The notes under the pieces: generated by a model | Seen by the model: only the letters and a program-made list of their open reading frames with translations | Database searches by the model: none | Told to the model about the DNA's origin: nothing | Assembly: GCF_900176285.1 (NCBI RefSeq) | Contig: NZ_FWXF01000014.1 | Location: 1 to 64,000, forward strand | Reading direction: 5' to 3' | Source of the DNA: Desulfacinum hydrothermale DSM 13146 | GTDB taxonomy: Bacteria > Desulfobacterota > Syntrophobacteria > Syntrophobacterales > DSM-9756 | DNA: 64,000 nt | Part shown: positions 16,701 to 24,671 of the stretch, one piece after another | Layout of the letters: every line of letters starts with the position of its first letter | Position numbering within the stretch: position 1 is the stretch's first letter | Made by a program: the position numbers and the translations under genes

Positions 16701-17186
16701 TTTGCCCACATCATGGAGCAGTCCCACCACGAACGCCTCGCTCACCCGTTCCAATCCGGCCTTTTCGGCCAAGATTTCGCAGCAGACGGCGCACGCCAGG
16801 GAATGTTCCCAGAGCCGTTGCTGGTCTTTGCGGGCCCGACGGCGAAGTTCCTTGATGAGGGATTCGGAGACGGTCACGCTCAAAAGCGCGCATTTGAGCT
16901 GCTCCACGCCCAACATGGTCACGGCCCGTTTGATGTCGGCCACCTTGCGACGCAGTCCATAGAAGCTGCTGTTCACGATCCGAAGCACCTTCATGGCCAG
17001 CGCCTGGTCGCTTTCCAAAAGGGCGATCACCCGTCCCATATCCGGTCGGGACCGGGTGAGGGCATTGAGAATGTTGCTTGCCACGGCCGGTATGGAGGGC
17101 AGGGTTTCCAACGTCCGCATCACCTGCTTGAAGTCGTCCGCGCGCATCCTTTCGCCGTTTCCCTTCGAACCGGGTTCTCTTTCCAT
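13707..17186 (-). CDS. HDOD - PAS - histidine kinase - receiver - PilZ multidomain signalling protein
   Basis: A 1159-residue soluble protein. Its order is: HDOD domain at about 20-220 (FVVGLLHDVGKLVLMEWD), a linker and GAF-like region at about 330-510, PAS at about 545-665, HisKA with His in GGIAHDFNNIMMGILGN, HATPase with DQGVGIK and GTGLGLAMVYSIM, a receiver (VMDDDESV, phospho-Asp in VILDLTVRGG), and a C-terminal PilZ-like domain (RTATRLTATVEAG, NLSMAGVLV). PilZ suggests c-di-GMP input or output. Two other ATGs lie near the start; none has an ideal ribosome site. The gene overlaps the EamA gene by seven bases. Confidence 0.85.
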   Translation of the reverse strand: MEREPGSKGNGERMRADDFKQVMRTLETLPSIPAVASNILNALTRSRPDMGRVIALLESDQALAMKVLRIVNSSFYGLRRKVADIKRAVTMLGVEQLKCALLSVTVSESLIKELRRRARKDQQRLWEHSLACAVCCEILAEKAGLERVSEAFVVGLLHDVGKLVLMEWDAGRYEQVEGLSQERNVAPVRLEPQELGVDHATAGKWLAEKWELPDILLYPIWWHHHSADVVRLMDVSDPAVPSLSLLVNLADHLAHDLMADGTCLEQMGPPDPDLLKDLGLDSGDYEGAKAEVGKRYAARTSLLDLQQDELSFYFSALQRANQHLANMASTHLASPTPSHAEREKEALEELRLSLEDQGDVGSVLMESARRLPQVLISPQGLLLVMRQESRELQGVWWNDQGAQELFTLSADNGESKHWVRQLPEGLRRLLASFSRRYSFGVNGASLDRLIQFHNPYVAVPILVDGVVAGEVVVLEEALLHDNPEPARELQVYKRLGTLLASAVSRARLAEHARETEDRLTRALAEAGWAMQNLRVARKRYQDEKDRLATTLESIGDAVIATDRAGKITLFNQAAVRLTGWEEKEALGGDFGAHVRLFLTQAQEPVEDPLEQVMTTGRPWEISDGLELRTREGTRKPVGVVGSPIRGQDGQIKGAIFAVRDLTYQKKMEAEVMRARKLDSVRILAGGIAHDFNNIMMGILGNLNLAKMLVGQPEKVEHRISEAEKAVHRAKDLTEQLLAVAKGGRLDKRTASMAEIIKESGDFVLSGSKVRLDLEIAEDLWPVDVDVGQMNQVLSNLLLNARQAMPGGGTVRVEARNVVVGSEDQVAVPEGRYVLIRVQDQGVGIKAEYLDRIFDPYFTTKDRGTEKGTGLGLAMVYSIMRRHGGHVTVESEEGKGTVFDLYLPASHKRLSQVRESQRPLQKGKGRILVMDDDESVLQIVQEMLHHLGYEPSMARDGAEAVQLYQEALQEGRAFRAVILDLTVRGGQGAKETLEQIRAIDPQVRAIVSSGYVQNNIMDRYADFGFLGVVPKPYTLTKLGETLQRVLEVGERRWSERTATRLTATVEAGDRRIQGKTKNLSMAGVLVQVREPLEPEQPVRVTLQGAEDRSVSINGRVVWARISEGNGDGPSHLVGVRFDGDGSEAEEGLKALLEERSERAC

Positions 17187-17487
17187 GGCAAAGGCTATCC
17201 TTGTGGTGTGAGTCCTTCAGGGGTCCCCAAGGGACCACGAACGATAACGTGTCCTTGCCTCTTCCTTAAGACGAATGCCCTACCAAATTCAACAACTTAT
17301 TTGTTGGTCCCGGAAAGACTCCTCTTGCAGGATCCTTCTCATCTCCTTTTTCGGCCGTTTGGGCCCTTTTCTTAACTAAAAAGTGATACGCTTCCTGGGT
17401 TCTAAGAACCCACCCGGGCGGTGAGGTCTGCACCCCTTCCCGCTTTTCAGGGCCGGACGGCATGGTAAGATGCCCCATGGCTCTGGA

Positions 17488-17504
17488 TCGGCATGTAAAT
17501 TGCC
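17488..17504 (+). promoter_or_regulatory. Predicted sigma-54 promoter upstream of the ZraS-like kinase gene
   Basis: The string TCGGCATGTAAATTGCC has the -24 GG and -12 GC at the required 12-base offset and matches the TTGGCACG-N4-TTGCW consensus at most conserved positions. It lies 40 bases before the start codon. The downstream response regulator is itself a sigma-54 activator, so autoregulation is plausible. Confidence 0.6.
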
Positions 17505-17543
17505 CCAACAGAAGGAATCCATTTTCACAGGGAGGCGCACGTC

Positions 17544-19379
17544 ATGACACCCACCAGCAGGTTCCAGGCCTGGCTTTCTCCGAGTCTCATTGTGGGCTCG
17601 TCCGTCCTGCTGGCGGCCATTCTCCTGGTGGTGGCCTTCAAAAACATCCAGCGGGAGCGGGCCTTCATGGAGCAGACCCTCTTGTCCCAGGCGCGGATCC
17701 TGGTGCGTTCCCTGGAAGCGGGAACGAGAACGGGCATGATGGGCCATATGCGCTGGGGCCGAGGCCAGTTGCAGGTCCTCATGGAACAGATGGTCCAACA
17801 GCCGCACGTCTTTTTCCTCCGCCTGCAGACGCCATCGGGGGCGGTGAAGGCCTCCGCCGGGCCCGAGCTGAACCTTCCGGATCTCCCGGTCCCCGCGGCA
17901 TCCGGTGCAACGGAAGTGACGCGTCTTGTTCGCCTGGACGGGGCCCACGTCTTCGTCTACGCTCGACCCTATGCACCGTGGACCCGCCCCGGCAGGGAGC
18001 CTTGTCCCATGGACGGCTGCGCCACCCCCATCCCAGAGACTCAAGGGAGGCGGGGGCCGGTCGGTTTAGGCCGATCCGGCTTGGGCACGGATCGGGACGC
18101 CTGGGTGGTGGTGGGCTTGGACGCCGGGCCGTATCAGAGTGCCCTTCGTCAGGATCTGCGCCAGAATGCTCTCATCTTGGCCGTGCTCTTCATCGTCGGG
18201 GCCGCCGGCCTGGTCTCCCTCTTTTGGGCCCACCACTACCGCCTGGCGCGCCGGTCCCTCAAGGACATGGAAATCCTCACGGAAACTATCCTCAGCCGCA
18301 TGCCGGTGGGCCTGGTGGTCCTGGATCAAGACGGCACGGCCCAGCGGATCAACGACTCCGCCCGCCAACTCCTGGGACAAGAACGACTCTCCGGTTCCCT
18401 GAAAGACGCACCCGACCTGGGTCCTCTGGTCACCAGCGCGCTCCGGGACAAGGTCCACATGGAAGAGGAATTGCGCCTTGGAGACCGGGATTCCCCGGAG
18501 CGCTACGTGTTCGCCAGTGTGTCGCCCCTGGACAGAGCCGGGACCTCCCCGGCCCTTTATCTGCTGCTTCTTTCGGACACCACCCGCCTCCGCAGGCTGG
18601 AAAAGAAGCTGCACCGCAGCGAACACCTGGCGTCCCTGGGCCGCCTGGCCGCCGGCGTGGCGCACGAGATCCGAAATCCATTGAGCTCCATCAAGGGCTT
18701 TGCCACCATCCTGGCGGGAAAGGCGGCCGGAGATCCATCTGCCCAAAAGATATCTACGGCGTTTCAACACGAGGTGGATCGGCTCAATCGCGTGGTCACC
18801 GAGCTGCTGGAATTCGCCCGGCCGCCCGATTTACAATGGAAGCGGACCTCCGTGGGCCAACTGCTGGAACACACCGTCCGGCTGGTGGAAAAGGACGCCG
18901 AAGACGCGGGAGTCTCCATCCAGATCCACATCGATCCCCCGGATCTGGAAATGGAGGCGGACGGCGACCGCCTGGCCCAAGTGTTGCTCAACCTCTACCT
19001 CAACGCCATCCAGGCCATGGAAGGCGGAGGCACCCTCAGGATTTCTGTCTGCCGTGAGGGGGAGTCGGCGGTGGTCTCCATCCAGGATACGGGCCCGGGC
19101 ATCCCAAAGGATGTATTGGGGCGCATCTTCGACCCCTACTTCACCACCAAGCCCCGAGGCGTGGGGCTGGGATTGGCCATCGTCCACCGGGTGGTGGAGG
19201 CCCATCAGGGGGAGGTGACCGTGCACAGTGAACCGGGATCCGGCACCCGGTTCGTCCTTCGCCTGCCCCTGCGACCCACCGACTCAGCCGATTCCCTTGA
19301 GCCGGCCAACGAATCGGCCATAAGATCGGTTGCCGGTTTGGAGCATAAGACGCACCGACGCACAGGAGAGACACCGTGA
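17544..19379 (+). CDS. ZraS/AtoS-like membrane sensor histidine kinase
   Basis: A 611-residue sensor. A first membrane helix lies at about 14-33 (SLIVGSSVLLAAILLVVAF). The periplasmic domain of about 170 residues contains a CPMDGC motif that could bind metal or a cofactor. A second helix is at about 208-228 (ALILAVLFIVGAAGLVSLFW). PAS follows at about 240-350, then HisKA with GVAHEIRNPLSSIKGFA and an HATPase domain with DTGPGIP and GVGLGLAIVHRVV. The start is ATG after GGAGGCGCACGTC. The stop overlaps the regulator's GTG start by four bases, so the two are one operon and a cognate pair. Confidence 0.9.
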   Translation: MTPTSRFQAWLSPSLIVGSSVLLAAILLVVAFKNIQRERAFMEQTLLSQARILVRSLEAGTRTGMMGHMRWGRGQLQVLMEQMVQQPHVFFLRLQTPSGAVKASAGPELNLPDLPVPAASGATEVTRLVRLDGAHVFVYARPYAPWTRPGREPCPMDGCATPIPETQGRRGPVGLGRSGLGTDRDAWVVVGLDAGPYQSALRQDLRQNALILAVLFIVGAAGLVSLFWAHHYRLARRSLKDMEILTETILSRMPVGLVVLDQDGTAQRINDSARQLLGQERLSGSLKDAPDLGPLVTSALRDKVHMEEELRLGDRDSPERYVFASVSPLDRAGTSPALYLLLLSDTTRLRRLEKKLHRSEHLASLGRLAAGVAHEIRNPLSSIKGFATILAGKAAGDPSAQKISTAFQHEVDRLNRVVTELLEFARPPDLQWKRTSVGQLLEHTVRLVEKDAEDAGVSIQIHIDPPDLEMEADGDRLAQVLLNLYLNAIQAMEGGGTLRISVCREGESAVVSIQDTGPGIPKDVLGRIFDPYFTTKPRGVGLGLAIVHRVVEAHQGEVTVHSEPGSGTRFVLRLPLRPTDSADSLEPANESAIRSVAGLEHKTHRRTGETP

Positions 19380-20773
19380 GCCTACCCCGCCCACCGCAAA
19401 TTCTCATCGTGGACGACGACGACGCGCACCGCCTCATGCTCTCCACCCTCCTGAAGGACTGGGGCTTTGGGGTGAAGGAAGCCGGGGATGGACACCGCGC
19501 CGTTCAAATCATCCGGGAAGGGCCGCTGGACCTGGTTCTCATGGACGTCCGCATGCCGGAAATGGACGGCATCGAAGCCACACGGCGCATCCGCCGATAC
19601 AACCCGGCGGTCCCCATCATCATGTTGACCGCCTACTCGTCCGTCCCGTCCGCCGTGGAGGCACTCAAGGCGGGAGCCTATGATTACCTGACCAAGCCCA
19701 TCGACTTTGACGCCCTGCGCCTGGCCATGGACCGAGCGCTGGATCACACCCGTCTTCGCACGGAGAACCAGGAGCTGAAAGAGCAACTGAGCCGGTTGCA
19801 GCTTCCCGCCATTGTGGGAAAGAGCCAGGCCATGACCTCGCTCGTGGAAATGCTCGCCCTGGTGGCTCCCAGTGAAGCCACCGTGTTGATCACAGGCGAG
19901 AGCGGCACGGGCAAAGGCCTGGTGGCTCGCGCCATCCACGCCAACAGCCCCCGAAAGGACGGGCCTCTGGTGGAAGTCAACTGTGCCGCCATCCCCGAAA
20001 ATCTCCTGGAATCGGAGTTGTTCGGCCACGAAAAAGGCGCCTTCACCGGCGCCGACAGGTCCCGACGCGGCCGGTTCGCCCAGGCACAAGGCGGCACCCT
20101 CTTTCTCGATGAGGTGGGCGAACTGTCCATCTTCATGCAGGCCAAGCTCCTTGGGGTGCTCCAGGACGGCGTGATTCAGCGCGTGGGAAGCGACCAGACC
20201 CACAACGTGGACGTGCGCGTGGTGGCCGCCACCAACCGGGATCTGGCTCACATGGTCCGGGAGGGAACGTTCCGCGAAGATCTCTACTACCGGCTCAATG
20301 TGGTGGCTCTGGAGGTCCCTCCTCTTCGGGATCGCCGCGACGACATTCCGCTCCTGTGCCAGCACTTCCTGTCCCTTTACGGGCAAAAGAACAACCGGCG
20401 CGTCAAAGGCCTCACTCCCCAAGTGATGGACATCTTCATGCGCTACGACTGGCCGGGAAACGTCCGGGAGTTGGAAAACGTGCTGGAACGCGCCGTGATC
20501 TTGATGCGCGGCGAATACGTCACCGAAAGGGAGCTTCCCTTGCATTTGCAAAAGCTTTCCAGGGACCTCACGGAACCGGTCGCAGCTGCGTCCGCCTCCC
20601 CGGATATGGACAGCTCCCTCACCTTGGCTCAGATGGAAAAACGCATGATTCTTCGGGTCTTGGAAGAAACCGGGGGAAACAAGAGCGAAGCGGCGAGGAG
20701 GCTCGGCATCACCCGCCGCACCCTCAAACTGAAACTCAAAAAGTATGCGGAAGAAGAATCCGCTGAGAACTGA
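19376..20773 (+). CDS. ZraR/NtrC-family sigma-54-dependent response regulator
   Basis: A 465-residue regulator with three domains. The receiver has Asp57 in VLMDVRMPEMDG and Lys107 in DYLTKPID. The AAA+ domain has Walker A GESGTGKG, the sigma-54 contact loop GAFTGA, Walker B GGTLFLDEVGEL and arginine fingers. The Fis-type helix-turn-helix is near the C-terminus (KSEAARRLGITRRTLKLKL). The start is a GTG inside the kinase stop region (GTGA). Phosphorylation by the adjacent kinase should permit open-complex formation at sigma-54 promoters such as the one predicted at 17488. Confidence 0.93.
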   Translation: MSLPRPPQILIVDDDDAHRLMLSTLLKDWGFGVKEAGDGHRAVQIIREGPLDLVLMDVRMPEMDGIEATRRIRRYNPAVPIIMLTAYSSVPSAVEALKAGAYDYLTKPIDFDALRLAMDRALDHTRLRTENQELKEQLSRLQLPAIVGKSQAMTSLVEMLALVAPSEATVLITGESGTGKGLVARAIHANSPRKDGPLVEVNCAAIPENLLESELFGHEKGAFTGADRSRRGRFAQAQGGTLFLDEVGELSIFMQAKLLGVLQDGVIQRVGSDQTHNVDVRVVAATNRDLAHMVREGTFREDLYYRLNVVALEVPPLRDRRDDIPLLCQHFLSLYGQKNNRRVKGLTPQVMDIFMRYDWPGNVRELENVLERAVILMRGEYVTERELPLHLQKLSRDLTEPVAAASASPDMDSSLTLAQMEKRMILRVLEETGGNKSEAARRLGITRRTLKLKLKKYAEEESAEN

Positions 20774-20878
20774 CACGAAAGGAGCGTAAAAGCCCCTTTG
20801 CGTGCTCTCCAGCCCGGCCTGTCCGTGCATGTGCAAAACGGGACAGGCGGGCCAAAGAGACCAGGCCGTAAAAGGCGT

Positions 20879-20911
20879 GCCCCGGGGCCTCGCTCCGAGA
20901 CCCCGGGGCCT
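20879..20911 (-). terminator. Stem-loop downstream of the OsmC selenoprotein gene
   Basis: The arms GCCCCGG and CCGGGGC, extended by GGCC/CGAG pairs, form a strong hairpin followed on the minus strand by CACGCCTTTT. It sits between convergent genes (ZraR-like and OsmC-like), so it may stop both transcripts. Nearby 20816-20860 also holds a CCTGTCC/GGGACAGG inverted repeat. Confidence 0.55.
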
Positions 20912-20935
20912 GCGCCCAAAGCCAAAGTCGTTTTC

Positions 20936-21403
20936 TCAATCTTTTGTCGTCAGGTGGAGCTCGTCTTGAATCTCGATACAGCCCATGACGGTTTGAGCCG
21001 AAGGGCAGTGGATCAGGTATTCCTTCATGGCCTCTTTGGCCGCGTCTTCTTTTCCCGGGTTGACCATCAGATGGTAGTCCACTTTCAGGCGCGTGATCTT
21101 GAGCACGCCGTCCACATTTTCAATATCTCCGGCAACCTCGGCCCGGTACACGTCCTCGTGGCTTTGAATCCCTCTTTTGGCCAGTTCCACCGCCAATGTA
21201 CCCATCATTCAGCCGCCCACCGCCCCGACGATGTGATCCAGCGTGGCCGCATGTTCCTCATCCGGGTCGACCCGGTAAAATTTCTTGATGCCTCCATGCA
21301 CACCGTAAAAGACAGGCTGATCGAATCCCTCGATCATGGCCTTCCGGGTAGGACCCCGCTGCCGGGTGATCATGATGCGCGATTGATGCACCACGTCGCC
21401 CAT
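20936..21403 (-). CDS. OsmC-like protein with an in-frame UGA (probable selenocysteine)
   Basis: The 155-codon frame is interrupted only by TGA at 21209-21211, codon 65. Residues before it (FYRVDPDEEHAATLDHIVGAV, then GG) and after it (MMGTLAVELAKRGIQ) are collinear with OsmC/Ohr family proteins, where this position is the peroxidatic Cys. A second Cys in LIHCPSAQTV (residue 133) matches the family's resolving Cys. A SECIS-like hairpin follows the UGA. The family reduces organic hydroperoxides or handles reactive thiols in the cytoplasm. The start ATG at 21401-21403 follows AAGGAG. OsmC-like selenoproteins are known from computational surveys. The alternative, a nonsense mutation, is unlikely given the exact codon position. 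Confidence 0.85.
21177..21196 (-). promoter_or_regulatory. SECIS-like hairpin for UGA recoding
   Basis: On the mRNA, UUGGC (21196-21192) pairs with GCCAA (21181-21177) around a ten-base loop GGUGGAACUG. The loop's GGU begins 17 bases after the UGA, inside the 16-37 base window usual for bacterial SECIS elements, which need a short stem with a GU-containing apical loop for SelB. Confidence 0.6.
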
Positions 21404-21990
21404 TTTCCTGCTCCTTTCCAGTTAAGACCCATCTATCGTCCATCCGCTCACAGCCGATTGTCCACCTTAACACGGCACCAACCGACCGGAAAGGCCTCTG
21501 CGGTTGGTTGAAGCCGTGAGCATCCAGGGGTAGATATTTTAAGAGGGATCCGCATGGATCTTCTTGCACCACCCTGGCACTGTTTTCGGGGAAAACGTGG
21601 GAAAGACGCGGGGCCGGGCCATGTTTTGCGCCCTGCCGCTGGAGGGGGTCTCTTGACAAAAACTGCTACAGTATGCGTTATTCAAAGCACTAAATGCCTC
21701 GGGGGCCGTTCGAAAACGCACAGACTGCTCACATGTTGTGCGGACGGAAAGGTGGGGCCGGCAGACAGGCCCGTGCGCTCGGTCTGGCCAGACTGCCGCA
21801 GGGGCGGATCCTAAACCCGCCCCCACAAAGCTCAAAAAGAGCCACACGGCACCGCGGAATTTTAGTTAATTCGAAAAAAGGCCGAAAAAACCTTTTGAGA
21901 CGATCTCCCGTGGGCGCCGTGCCGGGCGCCTTGTTCTCGTGGATGTGGAAGCAGCGGTTGAAGGCGGCAGCGCAGGAGAAAGGATGGTCT
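21404..21990. other. Intergenic region between the OsmC-like gene and the Rrf2 gene
   Basis: About 590 bases with divergent flanking genes. It contains a candidate promoter TTGACA at 21653-21658 for the Rrf2 gene, with a poor -10 about 17-18 bases on, and dispersed element R3. No coding sequence is convincing. Confidence 0.6.
21700..21905 (+). repeat. Dispersed intergenic element, copy R3 (diverged)
   Basis: Family strings are CGTTCGAAAACGCACAGACTG, shortened here to its first part CGTTCGAAAACGC, then TGCTCACATGTTGTGCGGACG, of which the core is TGTGCGGACGG, and a hairpin remnant GGGGCGGATCCTAAACCCGC. The right end is the least conserved of the nine copies. It lies in the 5' region of the Rrf2 gene. 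Confidence 0.65.
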
Positions 21991-22491
21991 ATGGTGAAGC
22001 TATCGACGAAGAGCCGCTACGGCACCCGACTTGTCTTGGACCTGGCCCGTCATTATGGGGAAGGCCCGATCCAGCTTTCCGACATAGCCGCCAGACAGCA
22101 GGTATCCCTCAAGTACCTGGAGCAGATCGTGATTCCCCTCAAACGCGCAGGCCTCGTCGAAAGCATTCGTGGGTCCCGCGGTGGGCACTTGCTCAAGGTG
22201 GCGCCGCATGAGATCACGGTGGCTCAAATCGTTTCCCTGTTCGAAGGGGATCTTTGGCTCACCGAATGCGTACGCAATCCCGAGTCCTGCTACCGCAGTC
22301 CATCCTGCGTGACCCGAAAGGTCTGGAAAAAAGCTTCCGAGGCTGCTTTGGGGACACTGGAAGACTACACTTTCCAGGATCTGCTGCAGATGGAAGACGA
22401 GCTGGCTGAGGAAAGAAGAGAGGCTCCCATCGGTCGGGAAGCGAGCCCACTTCTACCCCGGTCCGCCACAAAATGCGGCTCCGTTTGCTGA
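21991..22491 (+). CDS. Rrf2/IscR-like iron-sulfur transcriptional regulator
   Basis: A 166-residue protein starting MVKLSTKSRYGTRLVLDLA, with the winged-helix and recognition region QLSDIAARQQVSLKYLEQIV. The cluster ligands are three Cys in LTECVRNPESCYRSPSC, spaced C-x6-C-x5-C, similar to IscR-type regulators that bind a [2Fe-2S] cluster. The C-terminus is about 25 residues longer than usual and Arg/Glu-rich. The ATG at 21991 has GAGAAAGGA upstream. It likely senses Fe-S status or redox stress; no isc operon is in the window, so its target is unknown. The neighbouring sat and OsmC genes are candidates. Confidence 0.9.
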   Translation: MVKLSTKSRYGTRLVLDLARHYGEGPIQLSDIAARQQVSLKYLEQIVIPLKRAGLVESIRGSRGGHLLKVAPHEITVAQIVSLFEGDLWLTECVRNPESCYRSPSCVTRKVWKKASEAALGTLEDYTFQDLLQMEDELAEERREAPIGREASPLLPRSATKCGSVC

Positions 22492-22828
22492 ACCCCCGTC
22501 GGACCTACCGATCCGGACGCCCCGAGGGTTTTTGGCAAACGAACGCTTCACCTCCCCCAGGTGGACCGTCTGTGACCGACAGAGTGTGTCTTTGGGCTCG
22601 GCGAAAGCCCGCCCTTTCCCGCAGGACCGAGCCCTTTGGGATGGCTCGGAGCGAAGCCCTTCCGAGCTGCGGGAAGGAATCCCGCGTGGCGGTCCAATCC
22701 TTGACCCGATCAACGAGACGGGTTCAACAAGCCTCGTCCGGCTCGGTTGAAGCCCTCCGCCCGGCGGCGACAGGGAGCACCGCGGGTCTCTTCTCCTTTG
22801 CAGGGCCTCGCGGCGCTCGAATCGCTTC
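22492..22828. other. Intergenic region, convergent genes
   Basis: About 340 bases between the Rrf2 gene and the sat-linked small gene. A CCGAGCC/GGCTCGG hairpin at 22627-22649 could end transcription. No coding sequence or repeat copy is seen. Confidence 0.5.
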
Positions 22829-23128
22829 CTAATCTTCTTCCAGAAACTCCCCGAGGATTTCCACACTCTTTTTTTCCACCACCTTGTGGAAGATGCGATC
22901 CTTCACCTCCCGGGGCAGAAGTTCGATGCTCTTGGTGGTGGCCGAATCGAACTTGGCCGTGGGAAACCGTCGCAGAATCTCGTTTTTCTGCGCCTCGTCG
23001 GCATAGACGCGGATGACCTTCATGCCGGCGAGCATCTCTTCACACAGATCCGCCAGTCCCGCCGCCTTCAACTTTTCGTATCGCTCCTCATTGACCCAGA
23101 TGTTGATGGGGTACCTTTCTTCCGTCAT
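22829..23128 (-). CDS. Small sat-linked protein, 99 aa, unknown function
   Basis: The start is ATG at 23126-23128 after a near-perfect AGGAGGTG. The protein begins MTEERYPINIWVNEERYEKL and is rich in charged residues; no membrane segment or cofactor motif is seen. It starts 13 bases after the sat stop codon, so it is surely co-transcribed with sat. A role linked to sulfate activation, for example as a regulator or partner of ATP sulfurylase, is inference from position only. The family is not one I can name. Confidence 0.75.
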   Translation of the reverse strand: MTEERYPINIWVNEERYEKLKAAGLADLCEEMLAGMKVIRVYADEAQKNEILRRFPTAKFDSATTKSIELLPREVKDRIFHKVVEKKSVEILGEFLEED

Positions 23129-23141
23129 CACGCACCTCCTT

Positions 23142-24401
23142 TCATGCCTGCAGCGGCGGAATGGTAAAGACAGGCGTTCGCTTGGCCAGATACTCATCGG
23201 TGACGAAGGGCGAGCCGAAGCCGTATTTTTCCGCGCACTCCAAGACCAGCTCGAAGACTTCCGGGCGAAAGATGAGCCGCGGCGGCTTCACACCGTCCTG
23301 AACGATGCTTCGAATGACGGTTCCGCTGAACTTTTGCCATTCATCCCGATGGTTACAAAGACCTTCGCTGGTGATCTCGCCGCAGTGGGGACAGTAGAGC
23401 CAGTTCATGGAGTAGACGGGGGTAATGGACAGCTCATCTTGAACCGTGGCTAAGAGCCGATGCGCGTCGTAGGGACCGTAATAGGTGCCCACGCCGGCGT
23501 GGTCCCTGCCGAACATATGGTGGGTGAGGCCCAGGTTGGTGCGCAGGATGGCGTGGAAGACGGCCTCTTTGGGGCCTGCATAGCGCATGTCCCAGAAGGT
23601 CAGGGAAGTCATGTGGTTGTGGTCTCCAAAATAGCCGGCCTTTTTCAGTTCGTCCTGGGTGAGGATGATCGCCTCATCGATGTAGTCCCCCTTTCGTTTT
23701 TCGCCGATGATGGCGTTTACCAGAACGCCCACCAAGGGCTTTTCGATGGGAAGCTCCGCGTAGGTTTGGAGCCAGGCCCCCTTCATGAGCCACTCGTGCC
23801 CGGTGTGGGGAACATTGCGGGTCTGGTGCGCCACGATTCGCTGCCAGCCCTTTTCCCGAAAGCGCTTGCGCATCTCCAGGGGCGGAATGAAGTAGGGTTC
23901 GAAGGGCGGGTTGATCACCGGGCGGTTCACCAAGGTCACCGGTCCTGCCAAAAAGACATCCTTGTATCCGTAGGTGCGTGCGCAGCCGGGGTGTTTTTCT
24001 TCCGTTGTGCCGTAGATCGCCTGGCACATGGCCCCCTTGTCGTAGGTGAAGATCTCTTCCACTTCCAAGATGGCCATGGGCTGGTCATGATAGGTCAGGC
24101 ACAGGGAGTCGCCGACCTTGATGCCGTGCTCAGCCACTTCCTCCTGGGACAGGTCGAACAGGATGGGGATGCTCCACACGGTTCCGTCCTTCAAACGCAT
24201 CCTGGAACAGACCGCCTCCACATCCTCTTGGCCCATGAAGCCTTCCAAGGGGCAGAACCATCCATAGGCTATATCGATGATCTCGTTGGCAATCTGGCTC
24301 CGAACCGGTATCCGGGGCAGCCCGCGCACCTTGGCGGCCGCCTCCTCCGGAGCGAGAATCCTTTCTCGAATCTCCTTGCCTCCGTGGCCGATCTCAGCCA
24401 T
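23142..24401 (-). CDS. sat: Sulfate adenylyltransferase (ATP sulfurylase)
   Basis: Activates sulfate with ATP to adenosine phosphosulfate plus pyrophosphate, the first cytoplasmic step of dissimilatory sulfate reduction. The 419-residue monomer is the homo-oligomeric Sat type without an APS kinase domain. It has the QTRN and HTGH nucleotide-binding motifs (near residue 195-203), GRDHAGVG, and a zinc-ribbon CPHCGEITSEGLCNH (near 322-336) typical of prokaryotic dissimilatory enzymes. AAAGGAG precedes the ATG. A sigma-70-like promoter lies at 24642-24671. No aprBA, dsr or qmo genes are in the window, so sat is a separate unit here. Confidence 0.97.
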   Translation of the reverse strand: MAEIGHGGKEIRERILAPEEAAAKVRGLPRIPVRSQIANEIIDIAYGWFCPLEGFMGQEDVEAVCSRMRLKDGTVWSIPILFDLSQEEVAEHGIKVGDSLCLTYHDQPMAILEVEEIFTYDKGAMCQAIYGTTEEKHPGCARTYGYKDVFLAGPVTLVNRPVINPPFEPYFIPPLEMRKRFREKGWQRIVAHQTRNVPHTGHEWLMKGAWLQTYAELPIEKPLVGVLVNAIIGEKRKGDYIDEAIILTQDELKKAGYFGDHNHMTSLTFWDMRYAGPKEAVFHAILRTNLGLTHHMFGRDHAGVGTYYGPYDAHRLLATVQDELSITPVYSMNWLYCPHCGEITSEGLCNHRDEWQKFSGTVIRSIVQDGVKPPRLIFRPEVFELVLECAEKYGFGSPFVTDEYLAKRTPVFTIPPLQA

Positions 24402-24641
24402 GCCGTCTCCTTTCCCTTTCGGGTTTTCACCAATGGGCCCTTTGCCGGGTACCGAGATATCTTGAAGGCGTGCAAGGTGGTCTCACCTCCCCTCCCGTGC
24501 GCCAGCGGCACACTTGAGTGTGGCGATTTGATCGAAGCCACGCAGGGGGTTCGAAGAGCGTCTGGATCCAGCAAGAGGAGAACAAGGTTCGGCATGTGTT
24601 CATCGGAAGTTCATCAACCACGCGTGGCCGATGCTACTGTC

Positions 24642-24671
24642 ATCATAGTTCCCGATTTCTCAAAAGGTCAA
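24642..24671 (-). promoter_or_regulatory. Sigma-70-type promoter for sat
   Basis: On the minus strand TTGACC (24666-24671) and TATGAT (24642-24647) are separated by 18 bases, five of six consensus matches in each. It would give a 5' leader of about 230 bases before the sat ATG. Confidence 0.65.
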
